Source of the DNA: Devosia indica
GTDB taxonomy: Bacteria; Pseudomonadota; Alphaproteobacteria; Rhizobiales; Devosiaceae
Length of the DNA stretch: 64,000 bases
Assembly: GCF_003056405.1 (NCBI RefSeq)
Contig: NZ_PYVZ01000002.1
Span: 186,001 to 250,000 of the forward strand
Direction: 5' to 3'
Positions 28,988 to 35,053 of this stretch are shown here, one piece after another. Within the stretch, counting starts at the first letter, position 1; each line of letters begins with the position of its first letter. The notes under the pieces are model-generated. The model ran no database searches. It saw nothing but the letters and a program-made list of their open reading frames with translations, and was not told the DNA's origin. The position numbers and the translations under genes were made by a program.

Positions 28988-29343
28988 GCGAGGCGGACCT
29001 TTATGGCTTCGGCCAGGTCCGCATCGGGCAATGGCTTGAGCAAGATAGGGGTGTCGGGCAGGCCCGGCACACCCTGTGCGCGCAGGTCATCGGCGCTGAT
29101 GCCGATAACGGCCACTCCGCTGTGCGCCAATTGTTGGGCAAACGCGATCAGTTCGGGCTTGTCGGTTTCGATCTCGACAATGGCGAGCGCTGCGGATGTC
29201 CAGTCAGGCATGTGCCGGTTGGCTTCGTCAGGGCTGCGCGCCAGAACGACATGAGAGGCCCCCATGGCCTGCAGGGCGCTTTGTATTCCCAATGCGATGA
29301 TGAATTCGGTCTCGAGGACGAGAACCGTTCGGCCGTTCAGCAT
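28975..29343 (-). CDS. Degenerate receiver-domain protein
   Basis: A 122-residue single-domain receiver-like protein. The fold pattern is intact: TVLVLETEF, ALAIVEIETDKPELIAFAQQLA, VAVIGISADD, ILLKPLPDADL. The acidic pair is reduced to Glu-Thr-Glu (11-13) and the phosphoacceptor Asp is replaced by Glu57; Lys103 is kept. Glu at this place can mimic the phosphorylated state, so it may work constitutively or respond to something else. The start at MLNGRTVLVL leaves out an upstream in-frame extension that lacks a ribosome site. It lies convergent to ecfG. Confidence 0.72.
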   Translation of the reverse strand: MLNGRTVLVLETEFIIALGIQSALQAMGASHVVLARSPDEANRHMPDWTSAALAIVEIETDKPELIAFAQQLAHSGVAVIGISADDLRAQGVPGLPDTPILLKPLPDADLAEAIKVRLAQKP

Positions 29344-29423
29344 GGGTGTGCTTTCTGTTGGTGTGTGCCCCCGGCCTCTGATCGGCTCATCTGGCGCCCC
29401 TGTCATTTAACTATGACATGTCG

Positions 29424-29449
29424 GGAACGCTCCTTGCCGACATAGCGTT
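29424..29449 (+). promoter_or_regulatory. EcfG-type promoter of the Crp/Fnr gene
   Basis: GGAAC, 17 bases, CGTT: an exact match. The -10 element ends 35 bases before the TTG start at 29485. Confidence 0.82.
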
Positions 29450-29484
29450 TGATATCTCGACTTCCAAAAGCGTCAGGAAATCAA

Positions 29485-30243
29485 TTGAGTTTGGTCCTTC
29501 CATCTTCCGGGCGACGCGTGTCCTGCGAGCAATGCCCGTTGCGCACGCTGCCAACGTTTCGCGAGTTTTCGGCCGGTGAGCTGAAATTCGTTTCCAGTTT
29601 CAAAACCGGCGAAATGACCGCCGAATCCGGAGCCGTCTTCCTGACCGAGGGTGCACATAGCGCGCAATTATTTACCGTGCTGTCGGGCTGGGCGTTCCGC
29701 TTCAAGATGCTCGATGACGGGCGGCGGCAGATCCTGAACTATGTGCTGCCCGGCGATCTGGTCGGCTTGCAGGGCTCGGTGATCGGGGAAATGGAACATT
29801 CGGTCGAAGCGCTTTCGCCCCTGGTGCTGTGCGTGTTTCAGCGGGATCGGCTCGATGAGTTGTTTGCCAACCACCCTGGCCTTGCCTTTGACGTCACCTG
29901 GCTGGCAGCACGCGAGGAGCGGATGCTGGACGATCATCTGCTCAGCCTGGGGCGGCGCACGGCGCTCGAGCGGGCGGCCTATCTCCTGGCGTTCCTGCAT
30001 GAACGGGCCAAAGCGGTTGGCCTGGGCAAGGGGCAGGGACCGCTTTCGATCCCGCTGACCCAGCAGCATGTTGCCGACACGCTGGGCCTGTCCATCGTTC
30101 ACACCAACAAGACATTGCGCAAGCTGACGAACAAGGGTCTGATCCGCTGGCTGGGGCGGAGTTGCGAGGTACTCGATGCGGCCGAGCTGGCGCGCCTGGC
30201 CGGGTGGGAAGGTCTGGGTGAACCGGTCCGTCCCCTGATTTAG
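29485..30243 (+). CDS. Crp/Fnr family transcriptional regulator
   Basis: A 252-residue regulator with an N-terminal Cys pair (CEQCPLR, residues 14 and 17), a cyclic-nucleotide-type beta barrel (ELKFVSSF to LCVFQRDRL) and a C-terminal winged helix (LTQQHVADTLGLSIVHTNKTLRKLTNKGLIRW). Two Cys are too few for a standard FNR iron-sulfur cluster at this end. The start is the TTG at 29485, with AGGAA upstream; the longer reading would begin inside the EcfG promoter. It probably carries the stress signal to a second tier of genes. Confidence 0.88.
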   Translation: MSLVLPSSGRRVSCEQCPLRTLPTFREFSAGELKFVSSFKTGEMTAESGAVFLTEGAHSAQLFTVLSGWAFRFKMLDDGRRQILNYVLPGDLVGLQGSVIGEMEHSVEALSPLVLCVFQRDRLDELFANHPGLAFDVTWLAAREERMLDDHLLSLGRRTALERAAYLLAFLHERAKAVGLGKGQGPLSIPLTQQHVADTLGLSIVHTNKTLRKLTNKGLIRWLGRSCEVLDAAELARLAGWEGLGEPVRPLI

Positions 30244-30320
30244 CCATGTCGGCCTCATTGCTGCCATCGCTGGAAAGCATTGCTCGGGCACAGCGGCCGC
30301 ACCCGGCGCAGGAGCAGGAG

Positions 30321-31799
30321 ATGAGCGTCTTGGTTGACGGGCTCAAAAGTGTCGAGGGACCGCATCTTGTCCGGCGGGGTACGCGACGCCTGGCGGTGTG
30401 GGTTTCGCTCGGCCTGGTGTGCCTGGCCGCGGTAGCGGCGCTGATGCTGATGCAGGGCATCGACCGGCAGCTCAATGACATCAACAAGACCCATGCGGTG
30501 CGCAATGCCGCGCGCGAGCTGACCCATGCACTGAGCCAGGCCGAGGCCAGCCAGCGCGGTTTTTTGCTGACGGCCGACCCGCAGTTTCTCCAGCCCTATC
30601 GAGAAGCGGTCTCAAGCCTGGATCGTCGCGTCGCGGCCCTGATGGAAATGACGACGGATGATCGTGGACAAAGCGACCGCGTGGCCAGCATCACCGGCGA
30701 CATTTCAAGCAAGATGGCGGAAATGAACCGCACGGTGGAGCTGGTTTCGACGCGGCGCAGTGAAGAGGCCCAGACCCTGACAGAGACCGGCATGGGCGCG
30801 CGGCTGATGGCCGAGGTCAGCGCGACGTTGGAAGAGTTCATCGCCGAGGAAGATGCCAAGCTGGCTGATCGCAACCAGCAGATCGATCAGACCCGCACGG
30901 GCCTGGTCGCGGCGTTGATTGCCGCGCTCGCTGCGGCGGCGATCCTGGCCTATGCCCTGTTGATGCGCACGCAGAAGCAGGTCAGCGCATTGGCCCAGCG
31001 CCATCGCGGGCTGTTGAGCCAGAACGAAGCCTTGGAAGAAGAAGTGGCCGAGCGCACGCGGGATATCGAGGAGGCGCGCGCTCATGCCGAGCGCGAACGC
31101 CAGCGGGTGGAAGCCCTGTTGCAGGACACCAATCATCGCATCGGCAATTCGCTGGCCACGGTCTCTTCGCTTCTGGCCTTGCAGGTCATGCGCACCCAGT
31201 CGGACGATGTTCGCGCGGCGCTCGAAGCGGCGCGGCTGCGCGTCCATGCGGTGGCCTCGGCCCATCGTCGCCTGCGCCTGGGGGATGACCTTGAAACCGC
31301 CAGCGCTGACGAATTCCTCGCCGCGGTTCTCGAGGACCTTGCCGAAACCCAGACCGATGGCGGCCGCATCGCGGTGTGTGGCGACCTGTCGCCCATTGAA
31401 GTGAGTGCGCGCGATGCCACGACACTCGGCATCCTGGTCGGTGAGCTGGTGACCAATGCGCTCAAATATGCCTTTCCGGACGCGCGCAGTGGCACCATAA
31501 CTGTCACCTTGGCGCGCGATGAAGAAGATGTGCCGATGCTTCGTGTCAAGGATGACGGTGTGGGCATGCCGGAGGGTGACGATGCAACCGAATCAGGGCT
31601 GGGCTCGGTGATCGTCAAGCAGCTCTCGGGGCAGTTCGGCGGTGAGCCGCACTACGCGCCGGTGGAAGGTGGCGGACTCGAAGTGACAATCAGGCTTCCC
31701 GAACTGGGCCGCGCCAGGACGACAAAAAGGATGACGCTCTTTGAAAATCCGGGCCATTTTGAACAAGGACGGCGGGACCCTGCGCACCCTGGATCTTGA
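30321..31799 (+). CDS. CHASE3 sensor histidine kinase, HWE/HisKA_2 type (PhyK-like)
   Basis: About 492 residues. The membrane segment at residues 20-45 is followed by a CHASE3 periplasmic sensor (RELTHALSQAEASQRGFLLTADP) and a second segment (GLVAALIAALAAAAILAYALL). A coiled coil follows, then a kinase core with the phosphorylated His272 in DTNHRIGNSLATVSSLLALQ. ATPase motifs are ELVTNALKYAFPD and VKDDGVGMPEG. Kinases of this class phosphorylate PhyR, and this gene lies close to phyR. The start at 30321 has AGGAGCAGGAG before it; an ATG at 30246 without such a site is the alternative. The end overlaps the next gene by 59 bases. Confidence 0.88.
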   Translation: MSVLVDGLKSVEGPHLVRRGTRRLAVWVSLGLVCLAAVAALMLMQGIDRQLNDINKTHAVRNAARELTHALSQAEASQRGFLLTADPQFLQPYREAVSSLDRRVAALMEMTTDDRGQSDRVASITGDISSKMAEMNRTVELVSTRRSEEAQTLTETGMGARLMAEVSATLEEFIAEEDAKLADRNQQIDQTRTGLVAALIAALAAAAILAYALLMRTQKQVSALAQRHRGLLSQNEALEEEVAERTRDIEEARAHAERERQRVEALLQDTNHRIGNSLATVSSLLALQVMRTQSDDVRAALEAARLRVHAVASAHRRLRLGDDLETASADEFLAAVLEDLAETQTDGGRIAVCGDLSPIEVSARDATTLGILVGELVTNALKYAFPDARSGTITVTLARDEEDVPMLRVKDDGVGMPEGDDATESGLGSVIVKQLSGQFGGEPHYAPVEGGGLEVTIRLPELGRARTTKRMTLFENPGHFEQGRRDPAHPGS

Positions 31800-32661
31800 C
31801 GAACTCTGCGCTATGGCGACGGATCTGTTCGCGCGCGAGGGACATGAACTCGACTGCACGATCGTGGCGGGCAAGGATGTCGAAAAGGCCCTCAAGGCCG
31901 CTGCCAATGACCCGTCCGTCGAGGCGGTGATAGCCGGTGGCGGTGATGGCACGATTTCGGCGGCGGCGGGCATTGCCTTCAAGAGCAACAAGCCTCTTGG
32001 CGTGTTGCCGGCCGGCACGATGAACCTGTTTGCGCGCGCCTTGGGCATGCCCCTGGAGCTGGATCGTGCCTTGACTGCCATTGCGCGCGGGCAAGTCGAC
32101 CGGATCGACATCGCCACGGCCAATGGCCGGCCTTTTGTACATCAGTTCGGGGTGGGCATTCATGCGCGCCTGGTGCGCATCCGCAATGGCATGGTCTATC
32201 GCAGCCGTGTCGGCAAGATGCTGGCCAGCCTGCGCGCCATTCTGGCGGCAGCGGTCAACCCGCCGCGCTTTGAGGTCGAGTTGCATACAGAGAAGGGCGA
32301 CAGGACCGTGACCGCGACGGGCGTGGCGATCTCCAACAATCCGCTTGACGACAGTCCCGTGCCGGTGGCCACAACGCTCAACTCAGGGCGGCTCGGGGTC
32401 TATGTGGCACGCAGTGTTTCCACCCGGGAATTGCTCAACCTGGCGCTCGATGTGATGAGCGGACGCTGGCGCGCCAATCCAGCCGTCAGCGAAACCGAAG
32501 TGCGCGATCTGATCCTGCGATTTCCCAAGCGCAAGCGGGGCACCCATGCCGTGGTCGACGGGGAACTGATCGATCTGGAAAATGCCGTGGATCTACAATT
32601 GCATCCACTGGCCCTGCCGGTGATCCGGCCGCCCGCAGACATGCGCACCAATGGCCGCTGA
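31741..32661 (+). CDS. Diacylglycerol/sphingosine kinase-family protein
   Basis: A 306-residue lipid kinase-like protein. The catalytic domain begins KIRAILNKDGGTLR and contains the nucleotide-binding AVIAGGGDGTISAAAGIAF and LGVLPAGTMNLFARALGMP motifs of the DAGK catalytic family. The C-terminal beta domain includes ATGVAISNNP and HAVVDGELIDL. The start is a TTG with AAAAGGA eight bases upstream, inside the 3' end of the kinase gene. Such proteins phosphorylate lipids such as diacylglycerol; the substrate here is unknown. The overlap with the sensor kinase gene suggests coupled expression. Confidence 0.85.
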   Translation: MKIRAILNKDGGTLRTLDLDELCAMATDLFAREGHELDCTIVAGKDVEKALKAAANDPSVEAVIAGGGDGTISAAAGIAFKSNKPLGVLPAGTMNLFARALGMPLELDRALTAIARGQVDRIDIATANGRPFVHQFGVGIHARLVRIRNGMVYRSRVGKMLASLRAILAAAVNPPRFEVELHTEKGDRTVTATGVAISNNPLDDSPVPVATTLNSGRLGVYVARSVSTRELLNLALDVMSGRWRANPAVSETEVRDLILRFPKRKRGTHAVVDGELIDLENAVDLQLHPLALPVIRPPADMRTNGR

Positions 32662-32671
32662 CACTCGCGCG

Positions 32672-33109
32672 TCAGGCCTCGCCCCCGTCATCGTTGTCAC
32701 GCAACAGGGCAATGGCGGCTATGGCTGCGGCAGGCAGCCCGAGGCGCAACAGCATGGGTGATTTGGTCAGCAGTGGCAGGGCGGTGAGCGCGGCGGTGGT
32801 GAGGAACGTACTGGTTTCCTTGGCCCTGCGGCGTTCCGCCAGTTCCCGCTGCCGGTGGCTGCGGCCGATCAGCGAGCCCAGATAAACTGCAAGAGCAAGA
32901 ACCAGAAACGTTCCTGCCAGAATGAGGGCGGCGATGATCGGCCCGACAATGTCGGCCAGTGCCATAAAGCCGGCCGCGATCAGGAAGCCGACGGCAATGG
33001 TGCAGAACAGCGCAATCAGCCCCCAGACCAGGGCGGCGGCCTTGGCCTTGGATGCAAGGCCTTCAACCTCCAGCCCCAGCAGGGAAGCGAGCGGCGAAAT
33101 CAGACCCAT
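32672..33109 (-). CDS. Holin-superfamily III (YqjE-like) membrane protein
   Basis: A 145-residue protein. Two adjacent membrane segments (about residues 25-50, ALVWGLIALFCTIAVGFLIAAGF, and 53-80) are followed by a basic helix (RSHRQRELAERRRAKET). The C-terminal stretch, with LPAAAIAAIALL, is hydrophobic and ends in an acidic tail. This resembles the phage-holin-III/YqjE type of protein, which is not a real phage holin. It is two bases from the DUF883 gene and shares its EcfG promoter, like the yqjD-yqjE pairing in enterobacteria. Confidence 0.75.
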   Translation of the reverse strand: MGLISPLASLLGLEVEGLASKAKAAALVWGLIALFCTIAVGFLIAAGFMALADIVGPIIAALILAGTFLVLALAVYLGSLIGRSHRQRELAERRRAKETSTFLTTAALTALPLLTKSPMLLRLGLPAAAIAAIALLRDNDDGGEA

Positions 33110-33111
33110 AA

Positions 33112-33480
33112 TTAGTGCCGGGTGAGCAGGGCGAAGACGAAGCCGATCCCGGCTGCCGCGGCTACGGCCGTCAATGGCTTTTCGCGGATGGTATCCTTGA
33201 GCTGCTTTTCGGCCTGGGTCACCTGGTCCTGTGCGTCGTCCAGCAAGTGCTGGCCGCGGGCCTGCAACTGCTTGACCTCATTGGTCGCCACTGCGCGCGC
33301 CTCCCCGACCTTCTCGCCGGAGAGCTTTCCCAGCGTGTCGGAAATCGCCCTGATGTCGGCCTGAAGCTGGGCGACCTGCGCCTCCAGTTCCTGCTCGCGG
33401 GTCTCGGTCTTGGCCTTGGCGGCAGCACCACCATTGCCGGCCTTGCGGCGGGAAGGGGCCATATCGGAAGTCGTAGCCAT
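33112..33480 (-). CDS. DUF883 (YqjD/ElaB-like) membrane protein
   Basis: A 122-residue protein: a basic, disordered N terminus, a long amphipathic coiled coil (about residues 28-95, rich in Glu, Gln, Ala), and a C-terminal membrane anchor (PLTAVAAAAGIGFVFALLTRH) preceded by REK. This is the YqjD/ElaB pattern; in E. coli these are inner-membrane proteins that bind ribosomes in stationary phase. AAGGAG precedes the ATG. A perfect EcfG promoter starts its transcript. Confidence 0.87.
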   Translation of the reverse strand: MATTSDMAPSRRKAGNGGAAAKAKTETREQELEAQVAQLQADIRAISDTLGKLSGEKVGEARAVATNEVKQLQARGQHLLDDAQDQVTQAEKQLKDTIREKPLTAVAAAAGIGFVFALLTRH

Positions 33481-33508
33481 TGGACGCTCCTTGTTGTGTT
33501 GTCGGAAC

Positions 33509-33533
33509 AACGCCAGGGACCGGCAGGAGTTCC
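33509..33533 (-). promoter_or_regulatory. EcfG-type promoter of the DUF883-holin operon
   Basis: On the minus strand GGAAC, 16 bases, CGTT: an exact match. The -10 element is 29 bases before the start codon, leaving a leader just long enough for the AAGGAG site. Confidence 0.87.
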
Positions 33534-33546
33534 GCGCGGATTGGGT

Positions 33547-33585
33547 GAAAAAAGAAGTCCCGACAAGCCCTTGGCCTGTCGGGAC
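33547..33585 (-). terminator. Terminator after the DUF3309 gene
   Basis: GTCCCGACA and TGTCGGGAC pair over 9 bp. On the minus strand the hairpin is followed by a T-rich run (TTCTTTTTT). It ends the transcript of the DUF3309 gene. Confidence 0.85.
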
Positions 33586-33690
33586 AAAAGGTGCGGATCA
33601 AAAGGGGGGCGACCATCGATCCGCAAGGGCACAATCCATTTTCAAGGAAACCAGAGGGACCTGGCGTGCCCGTTTGGGTTTATGCGGGGG

Positions 33691-33843
33691 CTAGATGCGA
33701 CCCATCAGAACCAGGATCAGCACCACGACCAGAACGACGCCGAGAATACCCGAGGGAAAGTAGCCGAAGCCACGTGAATATCCCCAGGTCGGCAGCGCGC
33801 CGATCAGCAAGAGAATAAGAATGATCAGAAGTATCGTACCCAT
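33691..33843 (-). CDS. DUF3309 small hydrophobic protein
   Basis: A 50-residue protein: MGTILLIILILLLIGALPTW, then GYSRGFGYFPSG, a second hydrophobic segment and a final MGRI. This is the typical DUF3309 sequence of two membrane segments joined by a Tyr/Gly-rich loop. GGAGGG lies four bases before the ATG. It follows the 56-residue membrane-protein gene by 44 bases on the same strand, and no promoter is seen between, so it is probably transcribed from the EcfG promoter further up. Its function is unknown. Confidence 0.88.
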   Translation of the reverse strand: MGTILLIILILLLIGALPTWGYSRGFGYFPSGILGVVLVVVLILVLMGRI

Positions 33844-33887
33844 TGAACCCTCCGGGATCTGTTGTTGGCTGGTGCGCCGTTTCGACC

Positions 33888-34058
33888 CTAGAGAAGGGCG
33901 ACCAGCAGGGCGGTGGCGGTCGCCAGGATGAGGGAGGCGGGAAGAAGAGCTAGAGCCACTTCGGCGAAGCGCGACTGGTGGTCGTAGAGATCGTCGCTCC
34001 AGGTGGCTGCGGTGACCCGGCTGTTGCCATCATGGGTTCTGAACTGGGACTGGTTCAT
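33888..34058 (-). CDS. Unlisted 56-residue single-span membrane protein
   Basis: A small gene of 56 codons plus stop. The N-terminal half is polar (MNQSQFRTHDGNSRVTAATW, then SDDLYDHQSRF); the C-terminal half is one membrane segment (VALALLPASLILATATALLV) ending in Leu-Leu. I chose the second of two in-frame ATGs because AGGAG lies nine bases before it but abuts the first. An exact EcfG promoter lies 71 bases upstream. I do not recognise the family. It is probably a stress-induced membrane peptide. Confidence 0.72.
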   Translation of the reverse strand: MNQSQFRTHDGNSRVTAATWSDDLYDHQSRFAEVALALLPASLILATATALLVALL

Positions 34059-34128
34059 CGTCGTCATCTCCTGCGATCCGGTTTGCCGGACCTTTCCTGG
34101 CGGGGCCGCTCGGCCCGCGTGCCAAAAG

Positions 34129-34154
34129 AACGAGGTGATGACGATTTTGGTTCC
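34129..34154 (-). promoter_or_regulatory. EcfG-type promoter of the small-protein/DUF3309 unit
   Basis: On the minus strand GGAAC, 17 bases, CGTT: an exact match, 10 bases beyond the stop of the transglutaminase-like gene. It can start a separate stress transcript. Confidence 0.8.
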
Positions 34155-34163
34155 GTTGCCGGG

Positions 34164-35042
34164 TTACTCGACGCGCAGCACGTCCACCGATTGCTTGGTC
34201 TCATGCGAGCCATGGGTGCGCAGAACGCCAACAATGGGCGAGATGTCGGAATAGTCGCGCCCATGGCCGATCGAGATATGGTCGGGTCCGGCAATCATGG
34301 CATTGGTGGGATCGAACTCGACCCAGCCCAGATGCTGGCCGCACCAGGCCCGCACCCAGGCATGCATGGCGTCGGCCCCTTCAAGGCGCGCCTGCCCTTC
34401 CGGCGGATTGGTGCGCAGGAAGCCCGAAACATAGCCGGCTGGAATGCCAAGGCCGCGCAGGCCCGCAATCATCACATGGGCGAAATCCTGGCAGACGCCC
34501 TTGCGCAGCTCGAAGGCCTCGGCCGGGCGGGTTTCGACATCGGTCGCCTTGGGGTCATATTTGAAGTCCCTGTGGATCGCCATGCACAGTGCGGTGGCAA
34601 CGCCCAGCGTTGTGGGCGCGTCCGCCGCCACGGCGCGCGCATAGTCGGTGATCGCCGGAACCATCTGGACACGGGACGAGGCGGCCAGGAAGTGCTGCGG
34701 GCTGGTGGACGCCACCGACCAATATTGCCCGATCTCGCGGCAGAGTTGCGCCAGTGGCGGAGACAGGTCTGCGGGCGGCGAGAATTCCTCGATCTGTACA
34801 CGTGCGGTTAGGCGGATGGTCAGCTTGTCATGCGGTTCGGTCATCGTGATGGCGGTCACCGAATTGCCGAAAAAGTCGAGAAAGCCGCTCTGTCGCGCCG
34901 GCGCCGGTTCAATGGCCAGCGAGGACGCAATCACACGCTGCAGGCCCGGCACATTGGCCGGCGCCACGCGAATGTGGTGGCGGCCGCCATGCACGGGGGC
35001 GTCATAGTCGTATTCGAGAGCCAGGCGGATATCGTAGAGCAT
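34164..35042 (-). CDS. Transglutaminase-like cysteine protease
   Basis: A 292-residue protein. The N-terminal beta domain (about residues 1-90, LALEYDYDAPVHGGRHHIRV) is the bacterial transglutaminase-like N-terminal domain. The core has the triad Cys184 (GVCQDFAHVM), His227 (DAMHAWVRAW) and Asp244 (WVEFDPTN). No signal peptide, so it acts in the cytoplasm. It is the third gene of an operon with an ATP-grasp/alpha-E fusion and a larger transglutaminase/DUF2126 protein. In such operons these proteases are thought to process or cross-link peptides made by the ATP-grasp enzyme. Confidence 0.9.
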   Translation of the reverse strand: MLYDIRLALEYDYDAPVHGGRHHIRVAPANVPGLQRVIASSLAIEPAPARQSGFLDFFGNSVTAITMTEPHDKLTIRLTARVQIEEFSPPADLSPPLAQLCREIGQYWSVASTSPQHFLAASSRVQMVPAITDYARAVAADAPTTLGVATALCMAIHRDFKYDPKATDVETRPAEAFELRKGVCQDFAHVMIAGLRGLGIPAGYVSGFLRTNPPEGQARLEGADAMHAWVRAWCGQHLGWVEFDPTNAMIAGPDHISIGHGRDYSDISPIVGVLRTHGSHETKQSVDVLRVE

Positions 35043-35053
35043 CTGTCCCGCCC

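Noticed and set aside
32672-33109. Phage holin as evidence of a prophage
   Set aside because: No other phage gene is nearby; the protein is of the chromosomal YqjE-like type paired with a DUF883 gene.
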